From assembly GCA_949775045.1 (NCBI GenBank), contig OX459102.1, positions 5,008,985 to 5,072,984 on the forward strand: 64,000 bases of DNA, read 5' to 3'. Positions 37,490-50,215 of this stretch are shown one piece after another. The translations under genes and the position numbers were made by a program. This DNA is from Metridium senile. Taxonomy: Eukaryota > Cnidaria > Anthozoa > Actiniaria > Metridiidae. The notes below the pieces were generated by a model that saw only the letters and a program-made list of their open reading frames with translations, did not search any database and had not been told where the DNA came from. Position 1 is the stretch's first letter; each line of letters opens with the position of its first letter.

Positions 37490-38589
37490 ATTAAGTTTTT
37501 AGGTGTTTTTTTTTTCACGCTCGTTATATCAAACAGTTTTTCAGTATTAAAATAAGCTTACTGTCTCTCAAAAACTTGAAACAAAAATTAAACTTGAACT
37601 TACTTTATCGGTGATTGTATTTTCCTGAGGTTTTCTACTCTTCAATGACGTCGACATTGATCATATTTTGACGAATAAATGTATGTACTTGAATTTTGAT
37701 TGATTAAACATTGTTCATAGTTTAACTGCCAGGCTTGAAAATTCTTCAATAAACTGTGCTAGGAAAGTTTTCATATCAAACAAAGTTGCTTCTTTATCAT
37801 ATTTTTTAAAATTGCTGTAGTCTTTTAATATTCTTTCACGGAGGTATCTAGAAATACGTTTTCTTGATCTTTTGGAATCAGTCTTTTGCTTTTCTTTAGT
37901 ATAATTTCTTCGTTTTTGTGTCCTTCAAGTTTATGTTCTTCTTCGGTCAAAACTCTCTTTATGTTCTTCGAAATTCATCTTTCTCCGTTGATATTTTGTA
38001 TTAATAAAAGCCCTGTTTTCCTCCGAAACGTTCGTTCTCGAAACCCTTTTTCTTTGGCGTTCATTTTCTCTGTTTTTCGTCTGACAAGTTTCGTCTACAA
38101 TCTCGCTTTCTTTCTTTCTCTTTCAAGCCTGCGCTGTTCTTCATTGAAACTCCTTCGCCGTTCTCTTTCTCTTTCTTGTCTTCTTCTCTTTTCCTCTTCT
38201 GTTAACTGTCTTTTTCCCTTATTAATTTCGTTTTCTTTTTCTTTTGGCATTTGTTTAAATTGAAGAAAGCTTAAGTCAAAGAAATAAAAAAAAGTTGATA
38301 AAACGCCGAGAAAAGCGAGAAAAAAACGTTTTCACAGGGAAGGATATTTTGACGCGCGCGCCCTCTTCAATTCCCGCCATAAATAAGTAGCCAATCAGAA
38401 TCGCGATGTACACGGACGGACGGACGGACGGACGGACGGACGGACGGACGGACGGACGGACGGACGGACGGACAGAGTAGGGATTACTGTGTCGGTCGAC
38501 GAAAAATCAACTAAATGGGTTACCATTTTTTCTTAAGTATGGTGCTCCGCTCGCGCGGGCCTTCGGCCCGCGTGGGAGCTCCGCTATTA
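37490..38589 (-). mobile_element. GGAGCTCC-family repeat, head-to-tail copy
   Basis: On the minus strand it starts AATAGCGGAGCTCCCACGCG at about 38587 and abuts the start of the next copy. It keeps the best coding remnant: a frame starting MPKEKENEINKGKRQLTEEE (about 38250) followed by arginine/glutamate-rich sequence, then broken by a stop. Such charged N-termini occur in several transposon families, including Helitrons; the family is not proven. Confidence 0.7.
38413..38473. repeat. (GGAC)n microsatellite
   Basis: About 15 perfect units inside the family repeat. Confidence 0.95.
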
Positions 38590-40241
38590 TTCTTCAGACA
38601 TATATCCATTAGCAGCCAAAATATTGGTATTTTTGAATTGGTATTTTCGGGTTTCCTGTGGTGTTATGGTCTTGCTTGCTATCTTACATTCACGACAGCA
38701 ATAAGGCTACGCCTCCATATATGGAGGACAGTAGCCTCAAAAACTGTTCTTGAACTTTTCTTAATTCCTCCGTCGTTCTAAAATATATAGAAGTTTTAAC
38801 ACTAAAATATGCTATTTTTAGCCGTTAAAAAAAAGTATTGAGGGAGAAAATGACAAACACAGTGGAGAATGTGTTTTGAATACATTTTGATTTGCGGTCA
38901 CGCGCCATTGAGCGCGCGCTCGGTATTTTCACTTTCGAGTATCTGTCATTTTGCCAAAATAAAACGATTGAAATGTTATTTTTCTTTCAAAATATGGCAA
39001 AGTTTGACCTACTAGTTGGTTTATACTAAAACAATTAGACCTCTCGCCCTCTTCTTCGCTCAGCTCGACAAAACGCTCCGCCATTTTGTTGGTTTTCTTC
39101 TACCCACGGTATATGAGGTGATAGCCTAGTAGTAGGGAGCCAATCAGAGCGCGAGATTGCTCATATCTAGTGAGTGTGGATATAATAACATCATTTATTT
39201 GCTTGTTAAAAATAATATTAATGATAATATTCCAACTTAAAATATTCCTATTTATCTGTTTACATGAATTTAATTTAATTTAATTTTCAAATTTTCAAAC
39301 TATAATTAATTCAATATTCAATATTCCGTTTATCAGAGAGTAATACTATGAATAGCGTTAAAGTTCCGAATCCGGTTGCAATATTGAATTTGTTTTAGAT
39401 ATATTGGATCAGTAATTTTTCTAATCTAATGTTTCTAATAATGTGCTAATCAAAAAACCGTAGGCGCCGAAAAATATTTCTGTAACCGTGTATTGTTCGT
39501 TGCAAATCATGTCTACAAATCAGTCCTGAAACGTCTTACTGATTGAGAGTTGTTTCAGGTTACTCAATAACGGAACACACGGTTTCTGAAATATTAATGA
39601 ATCCGGCAGTGCCAGTTTTTTTTATTCGAACTGTTATATATTGCACTATGCACTATCTAGAATAGACTTTATGCTTTTCTATTCACGTTGTAGAAGAGTA
39701 AGGCCATAGCCAGAAAAACCGAACGGTTATGCGCATTAGTAACGCGACACAAAAAATCGACAGGCTTATGCTCTCAAGTTAACAGAGAATGTAGGGAGCC
39801 AGAATTTCCTATCCTTGATAACTCGGCAACCGCGTCACTAAAACAACTTTTCCCCCTCTAGGTTGATTAACCTAATTACATAATTTAATAAAAACACAGA
39901 AACAACGCCAAAACGTTAAAATATATAATGTCTGTCGGTTTTACAGCTTATAACTTTGTATGGTTTCCAGTCCTCATTCCTTTGTCAAATGACCGATTTG
40001 CTCAAAATTACTCTATTATTACGGTCTCAAGCTAAGGGCCAATATGTTTATTGTCTGTTTTCCCCCTCTGGTTTGATTTATTGGTCATATGTTAATATGG
40101 TCTCCCTATTTTCAAATGAATCGGCCACAAACTCATGTCGGTTTTAGACAATTTGTTTCGGTATTATTCAGTCAGGTTTCAAGACATTGGCAATGTTTTG
40201 TTGACGTCATGCGTTCTTTGTTTCAGCCATCACAATAGAGC
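38590..40241. other. Non-coding interval with one duplicated segment
   Basis: 39186-39480 matches 56191-56490 in the LY6 intron, starting at CATCATTTATTTGCTTGTT. A 16-bp palindrome CCTCCATATATGGAGG sits at about 38710. No gene is supported. Confidence 0.6.
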
Positions 40242-42062
40242 TTAAGAGCGACGGTCCACTAAAACTTAGCCAAATCACGAATCGGCGGCAACAGAGAAAA
40301 ATCGATTTTCTTCATATTGGGCCTAGAGATAGGTATTAGTGAGTAAGTAAACCTGGTGGGTTTGATTTTTCAAAAAATTAAATTGTCGCCGAGATATAGC
40401 AAAAAACCGGTTCGGTCGAATTCGAGCCAGAGAAAGCGTGCGATGAAAGCAGTTTTTGGGGTCTCTTTAACCTTGTCCTGCAAAGACCCAACATAATTTC
40501 CGGAATTTATTTGTGGAAATATTTGTTTTTGAACTATTTTTGAACATCTTCAATGCAGTTTTAGGCTCATAGGCTTATTTTCTTTTTTTTGAGAGGCTCG
40601 CCAATTTCGCTATAATTTTGGACCTTGAAACCTTCATTCCGGTGCACTAATTCAAAAAATAAATTCTATATGTGGTATAACTCAGAAACTTTTAAATCTT
40701 CGGATTCTAAACAAGTTAAGGTTGTTCTTAAATAATAGGTAAAATATATTCTGGGGAAATAACTACAGCGCTCCGAACAAGCGAGTGAAACTGCCAGTTT
40801 TTGGTGAATATTTCGACAAAGCCCGTAAAAAGTGCGTCTTGGCCCTTTCGAAATACGACAAAAATCGATATATAATTACGTTCCAATTTACACATTTAAG
40901 TTTAACAGAACTTTAAGAGTGATCAAAGCTTAGAAATCTATATTTTTATTTGTTTACTTCAGTAAAATGACTGAATTAATTTCTAATTAGCATATTATAA
41001 ACGAAAACATTTCCAATATGGTTTGAATACGAAAAAACATTCCTAATTTGAATGATATCAAAAAGTAATATTGGAAAAAGACATTATTACATGTTTTATT
41101 TGTTTTCTTGGTGATTCAGTACAGTTTCACATCCATTTTCATAATTTGTTGTGTGTGTTATTCTTGGAATCAGATTGCGTGATCTTCGCCCCGTGACGGA
41201 AGGCGTACATAGAGCTTGAACACGGTCTACGGTACTGTCTATGGTTTAACTAGATAGACCCTGAATAATGACATTTTCTCAATCTTTTCGATTTTTTTTC
41301 AAATACTTTTATTCATATCTTGCGACCAAGCGGCCAGTGTTAGGGCCATGCTCGAGAAGAGGTCAGTGTGTGACGTCAAAAAATATTTTTTATAAACCTT
41401 CCCATAATGTTTGCTAGTTTTCTATAGAGTCAATAGACAACACGTTTTTTACGAAATTTTAAGAATTTTTATCCTATGGTAATGTAACAAGTAAGGGAAG
41501 TTTGAGACATATTTTGGAACGGCGGCGCCCCGGATTTGTAGTAACTATCGGCTCTTTGGGAGGGGATTTAAATAGATATGTATTTTTTACAGGTGATTTT
41601 CTTCCATTGTTATGGTATTTCAGCGATTTCTCTATTTTTGAAAAAAAAAAAAAAAATGATTTCATAAAATGCAAACTTTGGGCATAGCTTTCGTCTACAC
41701 AGTTAATTTTTGTCAAGATTTAGCTTTCTAGCTCTAGATATAACTTTCGAAATACTGACGCAAACAAACAAAAACAAAACTTATGCATCATTCGTATCAT
41801 ATAAACTCGAATTTTATATGAAAACATTATTACTCGTTCTCGATCCGTTTAAATTTATTATAATTAATGGGAATTCTCGGTACATATTCTTGCTTTCTCT
41901 CTATAATAAATCTAATTACGAGCTGTTTTTCCAGTAATACTGTCATAATACTGAAATTACGATCGTTTCTTTGTGGTTTTAACAGTTGAGTAATTTTTGG
42001 TAGTATCAAGAGAGTATAATTAGACAGAACAATATTTATCCACATGCAGCCCAAGCTCATTA

Positions 42063-42311
42063 GGGACTGGTCATTTATTAGGAGGGGGAGGGCTGGTGCA
42101 AATGGGGTAGGGGTCATACTTTTCCATGCAGGCAAAAGTGGACGGCAAAGAAAAATTCTGCAATCATCATTATCATCAACATTGTTATTTTATGTACTAT
42201 ATCTTAGAAGGCGGCGTTAAATTGTGCATTTGAAAGAACAGATCCACAAAAAATTATATCAAGGGAATTGAAATGCACCAGCCAACCCCCTCTAATAAAT
42301 GACCCGTCTCT
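42063..42311. mobile_element. ~250-bp MITE inside the second giant element
   Basis: Termini GGGACTGGTCATTTATTAGG and the reverse complement ending CTAATAAATGACCCGTCTC, followed inward by GGGGG and CTGGTGCA blocks. The arms are about 40 bp. Confidence 0.75.
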
Positions 42312-42529
42312 TATTTGACAAGATTGGAAAATAAAATTTCAAAATGAAAAAGACAAATTCACTTTCCAGACTTAAATATATTTTTCGATGTTTACCGATA
42401 TCTTAAAATTATGCATTAATGCTTCCATTGAAAATAGAAAAATATCAAAATAATTGCATTCAGAATCATAGACACATGTGTGTTCTTTACCTCCTTCTTT
42501 ACCCCCTCCACCCCCTACCCCCTACCCCC

Positions 42530-42801
42530 CACAGGAAGTAGGTCACGCAATCTGATTATAACACTTACAACGAATTATGAAAATGGATATGAAAATGTAC
42601 AGAATCACCAAGAAAACATGTACAGCATATTCAAATGTATTTCTGTTATATTGCTTTTTGATTCCAGTAGAATTGGGAGAGTTTTTTTTGCATCCAAAAC
42701 GTATTGAAAAAAAAAAAAATCTTAAAAAAAAAATCTTATGCCAGTAAACGAAAAAAAATTATAGAATTCTGAGCTTTGATTTTTGGAGTGATCCAGATTA
42801 A
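42530..42801 (+). repeat. Diverged tandem copy of the right arm's inner end
   Basis: Shares GTCACGCAATCTGATT, GAATTATGAAAATGGATATG and CACCAAGAAAAC with 42845-43000, so the inner part of the arm was duplicated and then decayed. Confidence 0.65.
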
Positions 42802-43746
42802 CCGTGTTCAAGCTCTATGTACGCCTTCCGTCACGGGGCGAAGATCACGCAATCTGATTCCAAGAATAACACACACAACAAATTATGAAAATGGATGTGA
42901 AACTGTACTGAATCACCAAGAAAACAAATAAAACAGGTAATAATGTCTTTCTCTAATATTTCTTTTTGATATTAGTCAAATTAGGAATGTTTTTTCGTAA
43001 TCAAACCATATTGGAAATGTTTTCGTTTATAATATGCTAATTAGAAATTAATTCAGTCATTTTACTGAAGTAAACAAAAGAAAATATAGATTTCTAAGCT
43101 TTGATCACTCTCAAAGTTCTGTTAAACTTAAATGTGTAAATTGGAAAGTAATTATATATCGATTTTTGTCGTATTTCGAAAGGGTGAAAACGCACTTTTA
43201 CGGGCTTTGTCGAAATATTCACCAAAAACTGGCAGTTTCACTCGCTTGTTCGGAGCGCTGTTTAGAATCCGAAGATTTAAAAGTTTTTGAGTTATACCAC
43301 ATATATAGAATTTATTTTTTGAATTAGTGCACCAGAATGAAGTTTTCAAGGTCCAAAATTATAGCGAAATTGGCGAGTCTCTCAAAAAAAAGAAAAAAAT
43401 CCTATGAGCCTAAAACTGCATTGAAGATGTTCGAAAATAGTTCAAAAACAAATATTCCAACAAATAAATTCCGGAAATTATGTAGGTTCTTTGCAGGACA
43501 AGGTTAAAGAGACCCCAAAAACTGCTTTCATCGCACGCTTTCTCTGGCTCGAATTCGGCCGAACCGGTTTTTTGCTATATCTCGGCGACAATTTAATTTT
43601 TTGAAAAATCAAACCCCCAAGGTTTACTTACTCACTATTACCTATCGCTAGGCCGAATATAAAGAAAATCGATTTTTCTCTGTTGGCACCGGACCTCGCT
43701 CGGTATTAGTGGACCTCGCTCGGTATTAGTGGACCGTCGCTCTTAA

Positions 43747-44328
43747 TTATAAGCTAATTAATTAATTGTATTTGAATCGCGATAATCACATAGGTGACAA
43801 ATTCTTTGTATTTTTGTAACAAATATGGATGATTATACTATATATGGCGCACTAATGACAATTGTTTTATTGACATGACATGAACTCATAAAAAACTAAA
43901 CGCATAACTGCGTGAACTCGGGATTCTCTTTGATGCTCTAACTACGTTTAATTATAAGTACAATTTATGAAAATAGACGCCTGCGTGAACGCGCACTTTC
44001 ATTAGAAATGTGTTTATCTACCTATATCTCATATGAATAATTTGCAGTTTCTTTTTGTAGATTACCTTTAAAACTGTCACTACATTGAAGTTCATAATCA
44101 GTATTAAACACATTTAACCTTGTGGGTAGTTCTGATTTCATGAGAAATGACTGTTATGCCGATTGTGACAATCAGAACTGATCGTTAATATTCATTATCA
44201 TTACACGATCATTTGATGAATTAATTTTATCTTTGTTATTATAAATTAAAGAACATAAACTCATTTCAACACATTGTTGTACTGTATTTTGTCCTAAGAG
44301 AAAAGCAGTACCAGCTATATGGTGCTGT
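43747..44328. other. Non-coding spacer
   Basis: AT-rich DNA between the giant element and the BEL/Pao element. Nothing recognised. Confidence 0.5.
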
Positions 44329-44333
44329 TATTG

Positions 44334-44648
44334 TGTGACTACCATACCACCGCTAAGGATTATGGTCTATTATATATTAATTTATTCAGTTCGAGTTTGA
44401 CAAGAGTTCGGTAGGTTTTTTGTTATTGTAAACATTTCGTTCTTTTCTTTTAATTTTTCATATATATTTGTCTGATTATTATCTTATTTAATTAATCATA
44501 GAAAACCACACAATTGTAGATCAAGTTAAAGTCGAATAATCAAGGAATTAAAGAGGAGATTTAACTAAGTGCGTTTCACATGTCAATTCGACTCGACTGA
44601 ATCACATTACAAGACGTGCGGATAGCTGTTTATCCGAAGGACGTTACA
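44334..44648 (+). repeat. Left LTR, 315 bp
   Basis: Starts TGTGACTACC and ends GGACGTTACA. Six substitutions separate it from the right LTR by eye (about 98% identity), indicating a fairly recent insertion. Confidence 0.92.
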
Positions 44649-44672
44649 GTTTTCGAACTCTTGCTTCAAGGT

Positions 44673-47006
44673 ATGGAGTTATTAGAGTGCTTAAATGACC
44701 TCTCAAGGTTGAGAGAAGAAATCAAAGAGTTGTTGACACAAGATGGCGCCGAGGTCGGCGATGGAAATCCTGTTGTCTGCTCGAAATATGCTTACTATGA
44801 AGATATGTGGCGAAGGTTCGTCAATATGTATGAAAATCACTTAGAAACATTGCATCCTGAGGAATGGAAGAGAATTTCATTGAACTATGATGAAGAAAAG
44901 AAAGTACATGCTGAATTTAGCTCTGTTATGATGTCAAAGATCAATGTCGCCAAGAAAGCAAGGTCAAGATCCCTGGCAAGATCGACAAGACGTGCGAATG
45001 ACGTTTCGCGCTCAACTATTTCAAGCTGTAGTACAAGATCTTCGAGAGTCTCAGTTCTGGCAAAGAAAAAGGAAGAATTAGCGTTAGCGGAACTTTTTGT
45101 ACAACAGATTCAAATGCAACAAGAAATCTCGAGGCAAATTAGCGAATTAGAACAAGAAAGAGAGCTGTTGAACGCTCAAATGATGGCAGAAAGAGCGAGA
45201 ACTAGCCACGTGTTTACGAAGAAGAAAACAACGATGAGAAGAGCGATAATTCTGTCGATTATGGTCATAATTACGACGAGTGCGATGAGAACAAAACATT
45301 ATACAATCCATTTGTTTGTAAACCACAGTTATTTTCCCCAACTTATTTCTGTGTACCACAGGGAGCCCACTCGACACCGATCACACGTGAATCGACAACA
45401 AATGCGAATGTTCCAGGACTACAAAGAGAACAATCAATATCTATGTCATGTAAAAACCCTATTGATAACCTAACTGTGTTAGGAAAACAAGAACAATCAC
45501 CACCTATCTTGCATGAACAACAAATCTGGACCACAGGGAGCCCAACCTACACTTGTTATCTCGCGTGAACAACCTATTAAAAACACTGCCTTTGAAGCAC
45601 AAGGAGTGCAATCAGACTCTATCTCACGTCAACGACCTACTATTAACACTGTGATGGGACCACAGGTAACCCAATCTGCATTTAACTCATTCCAATCACC
45701 ACCCAACAGCATCCCTGTTACAAGGGTACAGGGAGCCCAATCAACCTTTGCTTCACAACAACCACAGTTTATTAATACTGAAGGAGCACAAATACAGCAA
45801 CAGCATTCATCATTTGCTCCACAACAACCGTCAATTTACCATCATGCAAGAGGACCACAGAGAGTAGAGTCAACACCTGTTGATTGTCAAGCTCAACCTG
45901 TTGATAATAAAGAAGTACAGACAAATGTGAACACTAGCGAAGAAATTGTTAAGGCATTGCGACAAGTAGTCAATACGCCAAAGGTTGAATACATGCACTT
46001 TGATGGTGATCCACTGAAGTATATTGCATTTATACATAACTTTGAATCGTGTCTAGAAAAGAACAATCCTGATTGTTCTTCGAAACTGCAACTTTTGATA
46101 CAACATTGCACAGGCAAAGCAAGAGAAGCAATTGAAAGTTGTGTAAACTTAACCCCATGTGAAGGATACAAGACTGCAATGAACACTCTTAAGGAGAACT
46201 TTGGTCAAGCACATGTTATTGCCCAAGCACATATCAGGAAATTAGAGAATTTGCCTGCGATCAAGACAGCAGATGGTCCCACACTGTTGACCTTTGCCAG
46301 GAAGCTTGAGGAAACCGAAAGAACACTTAGAGGCATGGGACCAGAATACATAAGTGACATTGATCATATGAATACATTAAAGGAACTTCACAGGAAATTA
46401 CCTATGTTCTTAAAAGTTAGATGGACTGAGCAGGCAGGAAAGATGATTGCTTCCGGAAAACGCCCCAAATTTGTTGATTTCTTGAAGTTTGTGAAAGGGA
46501 GAGCAGTTCTGGTCAACAATGAGTTTGGAGAAGACTTGAAGGCTACAGCATTGTCTAAGGAAAAGAACAGAAGTAAAGACAGATTCAATGCAGGAGGATA
46601 TGTACACAAAGCTACAACACTAGCTACTGTATTAAACAATGAACAAAGACAACCACAAGCACAAGCCCAAATTAAAGAGTATCTTAAAAGGAACTGTGTA
46701 GTATGTTCAGGAGAACATCAACTATGGAAATGTGATGTTTTCAAGCAGCTTTCTTACAAGAAGAAGAAAGAGATTGTGCGTAGGCACAGATTTTGCATGA
46801 GATGTCTATGTGAAGGGCATTTCATAGCAACATGCAAATTTATGTACAAGTGTACTTTGTTGCACCCCTCAGGTGAGGCACCACTTGAAGAGAGTCATAG
46901 TTCTGTCAAGACTAGTGACATTAATTCTGGTGGAGCAGCAGTCATCCATCCCAAAGGAGGGATAGTTAATACAGAAAAGAGAAAAAGGAACAAGGTGTTT
47001 CAATAA
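44673..47006 (+). pseudogene. BEL gag with zinc knuckles, two frame breaks
   Basis: The first ATG downstream of the LTR is at 44673. The N-terminal part (to about 45210) ends in a long charged helix. A second frame carries on from about 45212 to 45505, and the original frame resumes by 45513. The middle is built of glutamine-rich degenerate repeats of about 22 residues (G-P-Q-x-x-Q-S type). A DUF1759-like gag core follows (about residues 160-310 of the third part, from MHFDGDPLKYIAF). Two C-x2-C knuckles (CVVCSGEHQLWKC, CMRCLCEGHFIATC) end the protein. Gag packages the element's RNA. Confidence 0.85.
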
Positions 47007-47009
47007 GTG

Positions 47010-47605
47010 CGGCAACTGGGGCCGGCGACATTAAAGTGTGTCTTGGAATTATCCCAGTCAAAGTCAAAGCTAAAGGTAGCAGTAAATTCATTAAGAGTTA
47101 TGCACTCTTGGACAGTGGCTCGGAGGTCACTTTATGCCATGAACACTTGAAAAGTAAACTTAACTTGCAAGGTAGCAAGGTGAACTTTACACTCACTGGT
47201 ATGACTGGAACATCGGAAGTTGATGGCAATGAAGTTGACATCATGGTTTCATCTATAGATGAGTCGACGACAATTGAACTTACTAGTGTTAAGACTGTTA
47301 AAGAGTTACCTATCTCAAGAAGTTGTATAGCTACTCAAGATGATCTTAAGAAGTGGTCTCATCTCAAGGAAATTGACTTTGAGGAACTTGACAATAAGGA
47401 AGTTATGTTACTAATTGGAGTCAAGGATCGACCAGGATTATTTATTCCTCTTGAATACAGACAACGTGAGGAGAATGAACCCGTTGCAATACGTTACAGT
47501 CTCGGATGGTCTGTCATTGGACCAATAGGAGGAAAGAAGGAAAATAAGGACAGTACAGTGAACTTTGTGCGTACAAATAGTTGTGTGAAGGACATTCTGA
47601 TGTGA
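47010..47605 (+). pseudogene. BEL aspartic protease region
   Basis: A retropepsin-like (DUF1758-type) domain with catalytic D-S-G in ALLDSGSEVTLC, and a C-terminal IRYSLGWSVIGPIGG block typical of BEL proteases. It is offset from gag by a frame change near an A5 run (about 46990) and from RT by another at about 47600. Confidence 0.85.
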
Positions 47606-49190
47606 CATTTCAGAACCTCGATATGTATGTAGACAAGAAGAATTCAGAAGAGTTAATGATCAATCATTGCACCGTCGAAGAAGAATACAACAAAGAAGAC
47701 AAAGACATTCAACTGTACATTAACAACGAACAGTTAGAACAGCAACTTGAAAGGTTGTGGAAAACAGACTTCACTGATTCTGTGGTAGAGAATAAAGTAG
47801 CCCCTTCAATAGAAGACCGTAAAGCTCTGGAAATCATGGAAAGAACTTTGACTAAAGTAGGCAATCATTATCAGGTTGCATTGCCATGGAGAGACGAACA
47901 ACCATTTCTACCCAACAACAAAGGTATGCCAGAACGAAGATGTCAACTCCTGAGGAAGAGACTTCTAAGAGACAAGGATCTGTTTGAAAAGTACAAGACA
48001 GCGATGAATGATTACATCGATAAGGGACATGCTGTGAAAGTATCTGACGAAGAGATAAACGTTACTGATAGACCTGTCTGGTTTGTACCTCATCACCCAG
48101 TTGTTCATCCGCTAAAGCCAGAAAAAGTTAGAATTGTATTCGACTGTGCAGCGAAGGCTGGTGGAACGTCATTGAATAAGGAACTTTTACAAGGCCCAGA
48201 CTTAACGAACCAGTTAACTGGAGTACTCAGCAGATGTCGCCAAGAGAGGATCGGAGTGGTAGGCGATGTTGAAGGAATGTTTTTACAAGTGTTAGTAGAT
48301 CCTAAGGACTGTGACGTTCTAAGATTTATGTGGTGGCGTCATGACGATCTTTCAGATGAGCTTCAAGAGTACAAAATGATCAAACATCTCTTCGGCGCAA
48401 GTTCTTCGCCTAGTGTGGCCAATTTCTGCTTGAGGAAAACTGCAGACTTAGAACAAAACGACATCAACCCAGAAGTCGTAGAGACGGTGAAAAGGAACAT
48501 GTATGTTGACGACCTGATGAAATCAACTGAGACAAGTGATAAAGCTATAACATTAGTTACACAGCTAAGAGAATTGCTATCGAGAGGAGGATTCCGCTTA
48601 ACAAAGTGGTACAGCAATGACCGAGAAGTGCTAGCTTCTATTCCAGAATCTGAAAGAGCGAAATCGGTAGTCAGTTTAGAACTTGAAAAGCTTCCAACTG
48701 AAAGTGCCCTAGGCCTGAAGTGGAATACAGAAGAAGATGAATTTGTCTGGGAGGTTCTAGACAAAGTGATCCATCTGGTCAAGAAAACACTTCTGTCTAG
48801 GCGAGGAATCCTGTCAGTTACATACTCACTATTTGATCCATTAGGATTCATTGCTCCATATATTATGAAAGCTAAGCTATTGTTACAGATGCTCAGCAGA
48901 AAGGGACTAGGATGGGATGATCCTCTTGATGATGAAGATAAAGCTCAATGGTTACGTTGGATAGAAGATCTTCCAAAGCTGCAGGAGATAAAGATAGAAC
49001 GCTGTTTCAAGCCAAAGGGTTTTGGCAAAGCTAAAGATGTACAGCTACATTTATTCTCAGATGCGTCGCGCGTGGGTTATGCCGCAGTGGCATATCTTCG
49101 TCAAGTCGACGAGAAAAATCAGATTCATTGTGCATTTGTGATGGGAAAAGCCAGATTGGCCCCCCCTACGAGAGATCTCAATTCCAAGGT
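47606..49190 (+). pseudogene. BEL reverse transcriptase
   Basis: RT blocks WFVPHHPVVH, KVRIVFDCAAKAGGTSLN and VVGDVEGMFLQVLVDPKDCD, and the catalytic Y-V-D-D box (NMYVDDLMKST), then the BEL connection region LLSRRGILSVTYSLFDPLGF and the first RNase H block (HLFSDASRVGYAAVAY). The frame is lost at about 49185, just before the second RNase H block. Confidence 0.9.
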
Positions 49191-50215
49191 TGGAATTAAG
49201 TGCTGCAGTCATCTCTGTGAAGCTGAGTAAAGTACTACATGAAGAATTGGACTTGACTATAAACAAAACCTTTTACTGGACTGACTCTACTTCAGTGTTG
49301 AAGTGTATTAATAATACAACCAAGAGATTCCACACGTTTGAATCAAATAGATTAATCATTATTTTGGATGGATCAAATCCCTCAGAATGGAGATATGTCA
49401 ATAGAGAAGAAAACCCGGCAGATGATGGCTCAAAGGGACTGAAACTAGATAACGCTATTAAAAACGATCGTTGGTTACAAGGACCTCGCTTCCTGTGGGA
49501 GGACGAAAGTTCCTGGCCTCAGCTGATTAATATTCCTGTTATGACAGATGACGATGTTGAAGTGAGAAAAGAGATACAAGTTTACACATCTACTGCAAGA
49601 GAGAACATACTAGATAAGCTGATGACATACCACTCATCCTGGTTGCGATTGCGAAGCACGGTTGCCTGGTTAATGCGCTTCAAACAGTATCTTATATTGA
49701 AGTCACAATGTCAGAAGAGTGACAGTGAAGACAAGAACGGTCATCTATCGGCCTTGACGAAGAAGCACTTAACTGTACAAGAGTTGCGTGATGCAGAGAA
49801 AGAGATCATAAGAAGAGTTCGGAAAGTGTCATTCCCAGAGGTGGTGGAAGTACTCTCAAGCTATAGGTGCAAAAATGAAAAGGCGACAAAAGCAACTTTA
49901 AAGAAAGTTGGAGCTTCAGTTTATCAACTCAGTCCTGTTTGGGACCAACAAGAAGGATTGCTTAGAGCCGGAGGCAGATTGGTAGAAACACCCATTAGAG
50001 AAACGTCAAAGCATCCGATATTGCTGCCCTACAAACACCATGTTACAAATTTGATAATCGAACACTACCATGTCAAGGTAGGCCACTTAGGACAGGAGTC
50101 AGTTCTGTCATCCTTACGTGAGAAGTTTTGGATAGTCAAAGGCAGATCGGCTGTACGAACCATGGTTCGAAAGTGCGTCAGCTGCCAAAAAAAGCAACAG
50201 AAAGCCAGCAGAACA
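49190..50215 (+). pseudogene. BEL RNase H end and integrase zinc domain
   Basis: Opens with ELSAAVISVKLSKVL and FYWTDSTSVLKCI (RNase H), passes VNREENPADDGSKG, and ends with the integrase H-H-C-C zinc domain (HYHVKVGH ... KCVSC). Frame changes at both ends isolate this segment from its neighbours; the break at about 50195 follows an A7 run. Confidence 0.88.

Larger units (their letters stand above)
40246..43742. mobile_element. Second giant long-TIR element, TTAA-flanked
   Basis: The arms are about 40246-41226 and 42802-43742. Both start GAGCGACGGTCCACTAA and share long blocks such as TGCGATGAAAGCAGTTTTTG and GTGACGGAAGGCGTACATAG. TTAA flanks it at 40242-40245 and 43743-43746. About 50 bases near 40715 occur only in the left arm, and a short GAGCGAGGTCC... 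repeat only in the right. No transposase. Length, TTAA site and GAGCG start match the element at 6884-10772, but the rest of the sequence differs. Confidence 0.85.

Noticed and set aside
37886..38263. Plus-strand frame of 125 residues rich in Ser/Leu/Phe
   Set aside because: Antisense shadow of the K/R/E-rich remnant on the minus strand of the GGAGCTCC-family copy.
44649..44680. tRNA primer-binding site after the left LTR
   Set aside because: No TGG-initiated tRNA complement was found directly after the LTR, so no site is claimed.
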